Below are positions 29,750 through 38,552 of a stretch of DNA of 64,000 nucleotides, one piece after another; within the stretch, counting starts at the first letter, position 1, and each line of letters begins with the position of its first letter. Origin of the DNA: Cupriavidus sp. EM10 (lineage in GTDB: Bacteria > Pseudomonadota > Gammaproteobacteria > Burkholderiales > Burkholderiaceae). The translations under genes and the position numbers were made by a program. The stretch is from contig NZ_CP076061.1 of assembly GCF_018729255.1 (NCBI RefSeq), positions 186,001 to 250,000 of the forward strand. The letters are read 5' to 3'. The notes beneath the pieces were generated by a model. It did not search any database and was not told the DNA's origin. It saw only the letters and a program-made list of their open reading frames with translations.

Positions 29750-30511
29750 GGCGGATCTCCCTGGAAAAAATTCGGAAAGTGCCTGCGTCAGGTACCGCAC
29801 GGCCAAGGTGTCCTCGGTGCCTGGCGGCACCCAGTCGGACACCGGCACGTCGGGGCGGACGTCGATGACCAGGCGCGGCCGGCGCACCGGCACGTGATAC
29901 CACTTCTCGCCCTTGGTCAGCGTGGGCGGCACGCAGTGAATGACCACGGGGGTCAGCGCGAAGCCACCGCGCACGGCCACATTCGCCGCGCCGCGCTGCA
30001 GTTGCAGCGGCTGGCCGGGCCGTGTACGGGTGCCTTCGGGAAAGATGATGAGGTTGTTGCCGGCCCGCAGCGAAGCGATGCAGTCGTCCACCATGGCCGC
30101 GCCGCCGTCGTTGCGTACCCAGCCGGTGGCCAGGACCGGGCCGCGCGTGAACGGATTGCGCGTCAACGCCGACTTGACCACGCAATCGGCCCGGCGCGTC
30201 AGCGACATCAGGTACACCACGTCGATCAGCGACGGGTGGTTGGCCACGATCAGCAGCCCTTCGCGCTGCAGGCGTTCGGCGTGGCGCACCTCGTGGCGGA
30301 TCACCCCCACCCCGTGCATCAGCCACACGAACAGCCGGAACGCGTAGTGGATGACGGCACGACAAACGCGCTGGCGCGTGGCATCGGACCACGGCAGCAG
30401 GGCCAGCAGCGGAAACACCAGCACGCGCAGGAGCAGCCCGCCAATACCGAAGCTTGAAAAGCAGAAGCCGGTGGCGCAGACACGCCAGGCGCGGTCGAGC
30501 CGGTCAACCAT
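29736..30511 (-). CDS. Lysophospholipid (PlsC-like) acyltransferase
   Basis: An acyltransferase of about 258 residues with an N-terminal membrane segment (GIGGLLLRVLVFPLLALLP). The PlsC motifs VANHPSLIDVVY (H-x4-D) and FPEGTRTRPG are intact. It may transfer the polyene acyl group to a glycerolipid-like acceptor. The 3' end is uncertain: with one T added to the T6 run it stops at 29736 (REIRRDGA); as written it fuses to the ACP at 29480. Start ATG at 30511, overlapping the upstream gene by 8 bp. Confidence 0.8.
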
Positions 30512-31265
30512 GGCGACGCCACCTCCAGATCGCGCGTTCGCCCCGATGCACCAGTTCCGCATCGCCGGCCAGCATGAAGCGCAGCACGTCCAGCGCATGC
30601 GGCAGTAAGGGATGCTCGGTTGCGGCATCGGCTTCGGTGCGCGGCGCGACGATCTCCAGCGCCACGACCGGCTCGCCGGCACGCGGGCGCCCGATGCGCC
30701 AGGCCCATCCGAACAGGCAGCCAGGCTCATCGGCGAATTCGACGTAGGCGTCGGGCAGCGGCGCGTCATAGCAGACCAGCAGCACCTCGTCGGCGCCATC
30801 GTCCAGCAACGCACACGCCTCGATCACCGCCGTCTCCACGGTGTCGCGGCCCGCGGCGACGGCCTGCAGGTTCGACGCATCGCCCCGGTCGATCGTGAAC
30901 ATCGCGCCAACGGCGTTGTGGACAGAGAGTCCGAAGGCCGTGGGCGAAATCGGCTGCGCCGCCGCCAGATCGCTGAGCATCTCGAAGGCACGCGGGGTGT
31001 CGCCGTGACGCGACGCGAACACGGCCGGCACATGGAACGTGGCAGGGGAACCGGCGCCGGCCGGTGTCACGCCATACGCGGCGTGCAGGGCGGCCTTCCC
31101 CAGCGCATTGATGCGCCGGCGCAACATCGGCGCCATGGCGGCAAGCGTGGGCAGGTCTGCGCCTTCCGGCAGCCACGGGGCCCGGCTCCATGCCTGCCAG
31201 GCATCAGGTGTATGCAGTGTCGGCGCCGAGGCCGCCCATGCGCGAATTCCGAATTCCTTTGCCAT
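30504..31265 (-). CDS. Beta-ketoacyl synthase N-terminal-like protein (PF13723), first gene of the operon
   Basis: A 253-residue protein corresponding to only the N-terminal half of a ketosynthase (FGIRAWAASAPTLHTPDAWQ, VFASRHGDTPRAFEMLSDLA, SPTAFGLSVHNAVGAMF). The active-site Cys is replaced in the NAVGAM segment, so it is probably a non-catalytic partner or chain-length-factor-like protein. It opens the roughly 16-kb operon that ends at 14911. Genes overlap or nearly touch through most of it, consistent with one transcript. Confidence 0.82.
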   Translation of the reverse strand: MAKEFGIRAWAASAPTLHTPDAWQAWSRAPWLPEGADLPTLAAMAPMLRRRINALGKAALHAAYGVTPAGAGSPATFHVPAVFASRHGDTPRAFEMLSDLAAAQPISPTAFGLSVHNAVGAMFTIDRGDASNLQAVAAGRDTVETAVIEACALLDDGADEVLLVCYDAPLPDAYVEFADEPGCLFGWAWRIGRPRAGEPVVALEIVAPRTEADAATEHPLLPHALDVLRFMLAGDAELVHRGERAIWRWRRHG

Positions 31266-31386
31266 GCCGTTCGCGTTGGGTGGATGGTGAGCCCCGAGCC
31301 TGCATCAAGACGTTGGCCATGGCGTACGCCAAGCGCGCAGCGCCCGCGCGACCCCGGGACATTCCGTGTTTTCCCTGAAATTAGTA

Positions 31387-31406
31387 TCGAAATCAGCGGA
31401 TTTCGA
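31387..31406. promoter_or_regulatory. Perfect 8-bp inverted repeat upstream of the aryl polyene operon
   Basis: TCGAAATC-AGCG-GATTTCGA, about 120 bp before the first operon gene. A dimeric regulator site is plausible but none of the window's regulators is an obvious match. The remainder of 31266-31746 shows no gene. Confidence 0.4.
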
Positions 31407-31680
31407 AGATTTTATTTTCACTGCACCGCTGCTAGCCGACGTCACAGGCGAGGCCGGGAGCTATCCCGGGACGGTTCTCCCGCCAGGCGGGCAAAAGTCG
31501 GGCGCAATGCATTTACAGCAACAGGTTTCGGAAAGTTCGAGGCAATCGGATACCCCACGAACGTCGGGCGCCCGGCCAGCACAGCGAACTTCACCCCTGC
31601 ATTTTTGTCAGCGGCGAATTCTCGCATAAAGGGTAGCCCGCAGGCTATGGCGCAACCGTAACGATCCTGCGCAAATGTAA

Positions 31681-31717
31681 CGGGGCGGGAGCGGCCTCCC
31701 CGGCCACTCCCGCCCCG
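31681..31717. terminator. GC-rich inverted repeat after fahA
   Basis: An eleven-base perfect stem CGGGGCGGGAG/CTCCCGCCCCG about 30 bp past the fahA stop. There is no strong T tract on either side, so it may be a weak or Rho-assisted terminator. Confidence 0.4.
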
Positions 31718-31746
31718 TGATGCTCGTTGCCCTGCCGGGCAGCGGA

Positions 31747-33008
31747 TCAGCGTGCCGGCAGGATGGTACCGGTCACTTCCCCGAAGCCGACGCGGTAGCC
31801 GTCGCCCTGGCACCAGCCGGTCATGGTGACCGTATCGCCATCTTCAAGGAAGCCGCGCGTGACGCCATCGCCCAGGGTAACGCGCTCGGCGCCGTTACGC
31901 GTGGTTTCCAGCAGGCTGCCGAACGAATCGGGCGTGGTGCCACTGATCGTGCCGGAACCCATCAGGTCACCCACGCGCACGTTGCAGCCCGACACCGTGT
32001 GGTGCGCCAGCTGCTGCGCCATGGTCCAGTACATGGCCTTGAAATTGGTACGGCAGACCGTCGTGGCGGTGGCCGCGCCCTGCGGCTGCAGCGAGACTTC
32101 GAGGGCGATGTCGTAGGCGTTGCGCGCAGGCTGGCGCAGGTAATCGAGCGGCTGCGGCGATTGCTCGGGGTTATCGCTGCGGAACGGGTCGAGCGCGTCC
32201 ATCGTCACAACCCACGGCGAGATCGACGTGCCGAACCCCTTGCTGTTGAACGGCCCCAGCGGCACGTATTCCCACTGCTGGATGTCGCGGGCGCTCCAGT
32301 CATTCAGGATCACCATGCCGAACATGTGGTCCGGCGCATCGGCGGTACTGACCGGCTCGCCCAGGTTCGACGGCTTGCCGACGATAAACGCCATTTCCAG
32401 TTCGTAGTCGAGCTTGCGGCACGGGCTGAACACCGGGCGCGCCGCGTCGGGCAGCTTGATCTGGCCATTGGGACGGTGCAGCGGCGTGCCGCTGACCACC
32501 ACGGAACTGGCGCGGCCGTTGTAGCCGATGGGGATTTCCAGCCAGTTCGGCAGCAAGGCGTTGGCGGGGTCGCGGAACATGCGGCCCACGTTGGTGGCGT
32601 GCTCGCGCGACGAATAGAAGTCCGTGTAGCCCGGGATATCCACCGGCAAGTGCAGCGTTGCGGCCGTCATCGGCACCAGTGCCTTGTCGCGCAATGCGTC
32701 GTTGGCGGCCAGCTTCTGGTTGTCGGCCGACAACAGGGCCGTCAGCGCGGCGCGGGTTTCGGTCCATACCGGCTTGCCCAGCGCGATGAAGCGGTTCAGG
32801 TTCGGCGCGGCAAAGACGCCCTTCGCGGCGGCGGGCAGCAGGCCGGCATCGTCCAGCACGGACAGGTCCAGCACGTGGTCGCCGATGGCCACGCCCACGC
32901 GCGGCGCGCCGTTGCCAGTCGAAAAGATGCCGTACGGCAGGTTCTGCAGCGGGAAATGGGTCTCGCCGTCGTTGGCCGATGCAACCCAGCTGGTTTGGGG
33001 GCGGTCAT
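31747..33008 (-). CDS. fahA: Fumarylacetoacetase (frameshifted at N-terminus)
   Basis: A 420-residue enzyme that hydrolyses fumarylacetoacetate to fumarate and acetoacetate, the last step of tyrosine/homogentisate degradation. Characteristic segments: FYSSREHATNVGRMFR, LDYELEMAFIVGKP with the metal Glu residues, LNDWSARDIQQWEYVPLGPF and GDLMGSGTISG. One C is missing in the fifth codon region (about 32999). With it, the N-terminus reads MTAPQTSWVASANDGETHFP; without it the translated part would begin at 32898. It follows hmgA by 19 bp on the same strand. Confidence 0.92.
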
Positions 33009-33027
33009 GGTTCTGGAACTCCGGAAA

Positions 33028-34356
33028 TCAGCGCACGTTCGGGTTGAAATGCTTCTTCAGGCCCTGCCAGCACGTGTAGTAGTCGTGCTGCAGCAGCGCT
33101 GATTCGGCGGCATGGCGGGTGGGACGGATCACGCCCGGCGTTTCGAACATGAACGCCATGGTGTCCGTGATCTGGTGCGGCGTGGCGGTATCGGAAACCG
33201 AGGCCCGCTCGAACGTCTCCGCGTCGGGACCATGGCCGCTCATGCAGTTGTGCAGGCTGGCGCCGCCCGGTGCAAAGCCCTCGGCCTTAGCGTCGTAGAC
33301 GCCGGCGATCAGGCCCATGAATTCGCTGGCGATATTGCGATGGAACCAGGGCGGACGGAACGTATCCTGCGCGGCCAGCCAGCGCGGGCCGAAGATCACG
33401 AAATCGATCGTATCGACGCCCGGCGTGTCGGACGGCGATTGCAGCACCAGGAAGATCGACGGATCGGGATGATCGAAGCTGATCGAACCAATCGTGTTGA
33501 AGTGTCGCAAATCGTATTTGTACGGCGCGTAGTTGCCGTGCCAGGCCACCACGTCCAGCGGCGAATGGTCGATCTCGGCGCGCCACAGATTGCCCTGGAA
33601 GCGCGCCACCAGCTCGAACTGGCCTTCGCGGTCTTCATAGCTTGCCACCGGCGTCAGGAAATCGCGCGGGTTGGCCAGGCCGTTGGAGCCGATCACGCCC
33701 AGATCGGGCAGTTTGAACAGCGCGCCGTAGTTTTCGCAGATATAGCCGCGCGCCTCGCCATCGGGCAATTCCACGCGGAAACGCACGCCGCGCGGGATGA
33801 CGACGATCTCTTGCGGCTCCACGGCCAGGCGGCCCATTTCCGTGGCGATCAGCAGACGGCCCTGCTGCGGCACGATCAGCATCTCGCCGTCAGCGTTGTA
33901 GAAGAAACGGTCCTGCATCGACTGGTTCGCCAGATACAGGTGGATCCCGCAGCCGGTCTGAGCTTCCGGGCCGCCGTTGCCGGCCATCGTGACGATGCCA
34001 TCGACGAAGTCCGTTGGCACGGTTGGCATGGCCGGCGGGCTCCAGCGCAACTGGTTGGGCGACGGCTGCACCTCGTCGAAGCGGCTCAGCCAGCGGTCCT
34101 GCTCGATCAGTGCGAACGGCTTGTGCATGGCCGCCGGACGGATCCGATACAGCCAGGAACGTCGATTGTGGGCACGCGGCGCCGTAAATGCCGTGCCGGA
34201 AATCTGCTCGGCATACAGGCCATACGGCGCGCGCTGCGGCGAATTGCGGCCCACCGGCAGGGCGCCGGGCAGCGCCTCGGTGGCGAATTCGTTGGCAAAG
34301 CCGGTCATGTACTCGGCAACTTGCGTCTCGGCCGAGTGCAGTTGAGTTTGCGTCAT
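33028..34356 (-). CDS. hmgA: Homogentisate 1,2-dioxygenase
   Basis: A 442-residue non-heme iron dioxygenase that opens the ring of homogentisate to maleylacetoacetate. The cupin fold carries conserved stretches such as [54 protein letters not shown] (His and Glu iron ligands) and [12 protein letters not shown]. The length is that of the family. It is the first gene of a two-gene operon with fahA. Maleylacetoacetate isomerase is not in the window. Confidence 0.96.
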   Translation of the reverse strand: MTQTQLHSAETQVAEYMTGFANEFATEALPGALPVGRNSPQRAPYGLYAEQISGTAFTAPRAHNRRSWLYRIRPAAMHKPFALIEQDRWLSRFDEVQPSPNQLRWSPPAMPTVPTDFVDGIVTMAGNGGPEAQTGCGIHLYLANQSMQDRFFYNADGEMLIVPQQGRLLIATEMGRLAVEPQEIVVIPRGVRFRVELPDGEARGYICENYGALFKLPDLGVIGSNGLANPRDFLTPVASYEDREGQFELVARFQGNLWRAEIDHSPLDVVAWHGNYAPYKYDLRHFNTIGSISFDHPDPSIFLVLQSPSDTPGVDTIDFVIFGPRWLAAQDTFRPPWFHRNIASEFMGLIAGVYDAKAEGFAPGGASLHNCMSGHGPDAETFERASVSDTATPHQITDTMAFMFETPGVIRPTRHAAESALLQHDYYTCWQGLKKHFNPNVR

Positions 34357-34444
34357 GGAGTCTTCCTCTCACACCTCCGCCGGTATCGAAGCCGGCGATT
34401 GTCATCGGCGTGACGTGGGCGCCACATCCGAAAAATTACGGTTA

Positions 34445-34459
34445 GTAAAATTGATTTAC
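34445..34459. promoter_or_regulatory. Inverted repeat upstream of hmgA
   Basis: GTAAAATTGATTTAC is a near-palindrome 89 bp before the hmgA ATG in an AT-rich patch. It is a candidate operator. The rest of the 34357-34743 gap is purine-rich (many GGAAAAA tracts at 34540-34630) and holds no convincing gene. Confidence 0.35.
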
Positions 34460-34695
34460 CAGATCGTAATCACGCGGACGAGCGATGTCAAACCACAAAT
34501 ACGATAGGTCAGCGCGCGTGCGAGCGAAGGCGTGCGGACGCATGGAGCCGGGAAGGAAAAGAGGAAAAAAAGGAAAAAGCGGACGCTACGGCGCGCGAAC
34601 GCACGTCGCAGGAAAAAACAGGAAGACACGCCATCGGCACTGGCGGCCGTCAGGGGAAAGCTGCGCCTGGATCCACACCAGGCACAGCAAACGGA

Positions 34696-34734
34696 ATTCG
34701 TGACAGGACGGCGATGGCCTGCCCTGTCACGAAT
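34696..34734. terminator. 12-bp perfect hairpin after the XRE gene
   Basis: ATTCGTGACAGG and CCTGTCACGAAT pair perfectly around a 15-base loop, ten bases past the stop at 34744. No T tract follows, so it is either a structural terminator or an mRNA-stabilising hairpin. Confidence 0.5.
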
Positions 34735-34743
34735 CCTGAGGGG

Positions 34744-35130
34744 TCAGACGGGCTTGTGGCCCTCCCCCGATGTGGGGCCTGAACCGAAGCCACCGGACGA
34801 CGGCGCCGATGTTGCGGGCGCAGCTGCCGCAGCAGGCTGGCCTGCCATCGAGGCAGCCGTCACGCCGCCATTGCGGCTGGCAATGAACGCGTTCACGTCG
34901 GCCGCAAGATGCTGCGGCGCAAGCACCACTTCAAGACCCAGCGCCTCGCAGGCCGCCAGGAAAGTGGACATGCGCGGGTCGGCCTGACCCGATTCGGCAC
35001 GAAGATATGCCTCGCGGGAAATCCCGGCCTTACGGGCGACGTCCTCCTGCTTGAGCTTGCGCGCTCGACGCAACGCCCGCAGTTGCCGGAACGGTTCGCT
35101 AGCGCCTCTTGGCACGGCTGTACTGTTCAT
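34744..35130 (-). CDS. XRE-family transcriptional regulator
   Basis: A 128-residue protein with a helix-turn-helix at about residues 14-68 (LRALRRARKLKQEDVARKAG, SREAYLRAESGQADPRMSTF) and a disordered Ala/Pro/Gly/Ser-rich tail (PAAAAAPATSAPSSGGFGSG). The HTH resembles HigA/HipB-like antitoxins, but no toxin gene is adjacent. It may be an orphan regulator. Confidence 0.75.
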   Translation of the reverse strand: MNSTAVPRGASEPFRQLRALRRARKLKQEDVARKAGISREAYLRAESGQADPRMSTFLAACEALGLEVVLAPQHLAADVNAFIASRNGGVTAASMAGQPAAAAAPATSAPSSGGFGSGPTSGEGHKPV

Positions 35131-35377
35131 GTCGGTCTCCAGTCACCAGTGAAAAAAAAGTGCGCGGACGTGCATTCGAGTATAGAGCACGTAAAGCGTT
35201 CCGTAAGGTCTGTTGTGGAACACTTTTACAGATTTCTTATGATGGCCTGATCTCTACCGCCAGACTCTCATCCAAACGGCGGATAAGGCACAGCATCCTC
35301 CTCCCGCCCCACATAACGACAGTGTGCGCTTTGCGTTGACGTCACATCAGTATCGTCCATGTGTGGCACAAGGCAAG

Positions 35378-35405
35378 TTGACAAACCGACCGGTCGTGCT
35401 ATTCT
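35378..35405 (+). promoter_or_regulatory. tetR promoter with embedded operator
   Basis: TTGACA (35378-35383) and TATTCT (35400-35405) have a 16-bp spacer made of AACCGACCGGTCGTGC, which contains the palindrome GACCGGTC. The same sequence, inverted and 16 of 18 bases identical, recurs at 36136-36155. The ATG lies eight bases after the -10 with no ribosome-binding site, so the transcript may be leaderless. Confidence 0.6.
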
Positions 35406-35412
35406 CAAGCGC

Positions 35413-36033
35413 ATGCAAAAGGGACAACTCACGCGCACTGCGATCATCGAACAGGCTCTTCAGTCGGCCACCCAGGTCGGCTTCGAGCAGTTGTCGCTGG
35501 CCACGCTGGCCGCCGACACCCATATGTCGAAGAGCGGCCTGTACGCCCATTTCAAGTCGAAAGAGGCGCTGCAGGAAGCCGTGCTGGCTCGCGCAATGGA
35601 GCGGTTCTCGGAGATCGTGGTGCAGCCGGCCATGCGCGAAGACCGTGGCATCGCCCGGGTGGAAGCGCTGTTCGACGGGTACCTGACGTGGATTGCCGGC
35701 GCGGTCATCGAGGGCGGCTGCGTGTTCATGGCGCTGTCCCAGGAGTATCGCAATCGGCCAGGCGTGATCCGCGACAAACTGGTGCAGTCGTTCAAGGACT
35801 GGCACAGCACCATCGTGCGTGTGGTCACCGATGCCGTCGACGAAGGCGATTTCCGCGCGAATACCGACCCGCGGCAGTTCGCTTTCGAGCTGGTGGGCAT
35901 CGGCATGTCGTTCCAGTCGTCTTCGCGGCTGATGGGTCGGGCCGATGCGGAGCTGATGGCAAGGCGGGCCTTCGCCCGGCTGGTTAATGACGTGAAAGAG
36001 AATCGCGCCATCGCGCCGGCGGGGACAGACTGA
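35413..36033 (+). CDS. TetR-family transcriptional regulator
   Basis: A 206-residue repressor. The N-terminal HTH (AIIEQALQSATQVGFEQLSL, LAADTHMSKSGLYAHFKSKE) is followed by a TetR_C-type ligand domain with IAGAVIEGGCVFMALSQEYR. The frame is open to 35359, but that would translate the promoter, so the ATG at 35413 is preferred. Paired operators at its own promoter and before the hydrolase at 36231 make that hydrolase its probable target. Confidence 0.88.
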   Translation: MQKGQLTRTAIIEQALQSATQVGFEQLSLATLAADTHMSKSGLYAHFKSKEALQEAVLARAMERFSEIVVQPAMREDRGIARVEALFDGYLTWIAGAVIEGGCVFMALSQEYRNRPGVIRDKLVQSFKDWHSTIVRVVTDAVDEGDFRANTDPRQFAFELVGIGMSFQSSSRLMGRADAELMARRAFARLVNDVKENRAIAPAGTD

Positions 36034-36135
36034 CCCTGCAGGAATTCCAGATGGATTACCTGCCGCGCGACAGCGGCAGGGCGTCGTAGAGGGTGGTTCA
36101 GGCGGCATTTCTGCGCCACTTTCTTGCCCTGAAAA

Positions 36136-36155
36136 TAGCACGACTGGTCGGTCGT
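36136..36155. promoter_or_regulatory. Second TetR operator, upstream of the hydrolase gene
   Basis: TAGCACGACTGGTCGGTCGT is the inverted near-copy of the site in the tetR promoter (35384-35401). It lies 76 bp before the GTG start of the hydrolase. Confidence 0.6.
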
Positions 36156-36230
36156 AAAGCAGAAAAAGATAAGGCCGCCAAGGTCTTGTCACCGGTCAGG
36201 TCGGTAAATGATCAGTTGGAGGTGTTCGTC

Positions 36231-37237
36231 GTGCCGCAAGTGCTGTCATCCACATCCCAACGCCGCACCAGCCCGGACGCTGGCGGCGCCCTTTCCGCTC
36301 CACCAAAATCGGTCGCCGGCGCGATGGAAGCCGGTGTCATGGCATGGCGCCGGCTGCGCTGGCAGGCCGGCAGCCTGCTATTCCCGACCGCAACCGCCTC
36401 GGCGCTGGAACGACTCTGGTTCAGCCCGCCGCGCGGCAAGCAAAGTCCCGAAGGCCATCGGCTGCTGGATTCGGCGCGCACGGAATGGGCGCTGGTAACT
36501 GGTCAAGGTGCGAGTCGGCGCGTGCGGGTGTATCGCTGGGGCAACAAGGGGCCTGTCGTGCTGCTGGCCCACGGCTGGGGCGGCAACGCCGGACAGTGGC
36601 ACGCCGTGGTCGGCGGCCTGTTGTCGGCGGGCATGCGCGTGGTGGCTTTCGACGCGTTGTCGCACGGCGCGTCCGATGCCGGCGCGCGGGGCCAGCAGCA
36701 AACGTCGATCCTGGAAATGGCGCGATCGCTATTGGCAGTGGCCTGGCATGTTGGCCCGTGCACGCGGTGGTGGCGCATTCGCTGGGCGGCGCGGCAGCCG
36801 CCCAGGCGATCCGCGAAGGACTGCCCGCGCGTGGCGTGGCGATGATCGGCGCGCCTGCCGATATGTATGACGCCTGCTCGGCGATGGCCTGGCAGCTTGG
36901 CATCGCGCCGCATGTGCTTGACCGCATGCAGCGTCGCAGCGAGCAATGGCTGGGCGCGAGCTGGTCGACCTTCAACGTGCCCGATATCGGCAGGACGCGG
37001 CCCGTGCCGCCGCTGCTGGTCATCCATGACCGCAACGACCGCGAAGTGCGGTGGGAAGATGGCGCAGCGATTGCCGGCGCCTGGCCTGACTCGCGCCTGA
37101 TCACGACTGAAGGGCTTGGCCACCGGCGCATCCTGCGCGATGCCGATGTCGTCGCGCATCTCACGCACTTTGTCTGCGGGCTGGCGGCGGCACCGGCCCT
37201 GCCCCCGATGTCGTTCAAGGCGCCCGCATCGCAATAA
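36231..37237 (+). CDS. Alpha/beta hydrolase (frameshifted)
   Basis: A cytoplasmic hydrolase of about 335 residues. Visible are the oxyanion region VVLLAHGWGGNAGQW, the nucleophile elbow AHSLGGAAA, the acid in VIHDRNDREVRWEDG and the His in GLGHRRILRD. The frame shifts near 36754, just before the nucleophile: HVGP then VHAVVAHSLGG, repaired by one C. The GTG at 36231 has TTGGAGG upstream. TetR control through 36136-36155 suggests induction by an ester or amphipathic compound; the substrate is unknown. Confidence 0.8.
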
Positions 37238-37281
37238 CACAAGTCGCTTCAGTTTTTTCCGAGCCTGAAGTACAAGAAAGC

Positions 37282-37306
37282 CGCTTCCGCCGATCAGGCG
37301 GAAGCG
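37282..37306. terminator. 10-bp stem between convergent genes
   Basis: CGCTTCCGCC-GATCA-GGCGGAAGCG, between the hydrolase and the MDR oxidoreductase genes. On the minus strand it is followed by GCTTTCTTG, a weak T-rich tail. Confidence 0.55.
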
Positions 37307-37358
37307 CATCGTGGGTTGGACCAACATCTGGCCGTTAATTGCGTAATTAACCCCGCAA

Positions 37359-38375
37359 TCAGAATCCCTGCAGCACCAGCTTGCCGATGGTCTGGCCGCC
37401 TTCGAGCATGGCATGGGCACGTCGCAGGTTTTCGGCATGGATGGGGCCCAGGTTGTCGCCCACCGTCGTTTGCAGCTTGCCGGCGTCCACCAGGCGCGCC
37501 ACCTCGTTGAGCAGGCGGTGCTGGGCGATCATGTCGGGCGTCTCGAACATGGCGCGCGTGAACATGAATTCCCACACGAACGTTGCACTCTTGCTCTTGA
37601 GCGCGCCCACGGCCAGCGGGCCGGCATTCTCCACGATCGAGCAAATCTTGCCCTGCGGCGCCACGGCCTCCGCCATCGCATCGAAATGGCGATCGGTATC
37701 GTTGAAGCAAAGGATGTAGTCGACGTGCGCAAACCCCAGTGCGCGCAGCTGCGCCGGCATGTCCTGGCGGTGGTCGATGGTGTGGTCCGCGCCCAGCCGG
37801 CGGCACCATGCCTCGGATTCCGGCCGCGACGCCGTGGCGATCACGGTCAGCCCTGCCATTACCTTGGCCAGCTGGATGCCGATGGAGCCCACGCCGCCCG
37901 CCCCGCCGATAATCAGCACCGACTTGCCGGCATCCGCGCCTGTTTGCGAAACGCCGAGCCGGTCGAACAATGCTTCCCAGGCCGTGATGGCCGTCAACGG
38001 CAGCGCGGCGGCGTGCGCGAAGTCGAGCGACGCCGGCTTGTGGCCGGCAATGCGTTCGTCGACCAGATGGAATTCGCTGTTGGCGCCGGGCCGCGTAATG
38101 CTGCCGGCATAGAACACCGGATCGCCCACCTTGAACAGCGTGACGTCGGGCCCCACCGCGACCACGGTGCCGGCGGCGTCCCAGCCCAGCACGCGCGGCG
38201 TGTCCTCGACCTTGTCCTTGGGCGCGCGCACCTTGGTGTCGACCGGATTCACGGCGATGGCTTCCACCTTCACCAGCAGGTCGCGCCCGGTGGCGTCTGG
38301 CTTGGGCATCTCCACGTCGACCAGCGACTGGGGATCGGAAATGGGCAGGTAGCGGGTCAGGCCGATGGCTTTCAT
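37359..38375 (-). CDS. MDR-family zinc-type alcohol dehydrogenase/quinone oxidoreductase
   Basis: A 338-residue medium-chain reductase. The N-terminal part has VNPVDTKVRAP and GWDAAGTVVAVG; the NADPH fold shows LIIGGAGGVGSIGIQLAK. It lacks the catalytic-zinc Cys and His of true alcohol dehydrogenases, as expected for the quinone-reductase-like branch. Stand-alone gene, role probably in detoxifying quinones or enals. Confidence 0.85.
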   Translation of the reverse strand: MKAIGLTRYLPISDPQSLVDVEMPKPDATGRDLLVKVEAIAVNPVDTKVRAPKDKVEDTPRVLGWDAAGTVVAVGPDVTLFKVGDPVFYAGSITRPGANSEFHLVDERIAGHKPASLDFAHAAALPLTAITAWEALFDRLGVSQTGADAGKSVLIIGGAGGVGSIGIQLAKVMAGLTVIATASRPESEAWCRRLGADHTIDHRQDMPAQLRALGFAHVDYILCFNDTDRHFDAMAEAVAPQGKICSIVENAGPLAVGALKSKSATFVWEFMFTRAMFETPDMIAQHRLLNEVARLVDAGKLQTTVGDNLGPIHAENLRRAHAMLEGGQTIGKLVLQGF

Positions 38376-38493
38376 GTCAGCATCCTTGGAAGAAATTGAT
38401 GGGATGCATGCATCGTAGCCAATCCCGGGTCAATCGATTAACCGGGCAGTCTTGCAATCACTTTCCCGTTTTTCAGGAAAATGCGATCAAACA

Positions 38494-38517
38494 GAAAGCC
38501 CGCGCGAAGCGGGCTTT
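38494..38517. terminator. Terminator after OFA copy 2
   Basis: GAAAGCCCGC-GCGAA-GCGGGCTTTTC forms a nine- to ten-base stem with A/T tails on both sides. It lies 36 bp past the transporter stop at 38553. Confidence 0.65.
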
Positions 38518-38552
38518 TCGACTTTTCAAGGTTTCAACGATGCGAACGGAGG

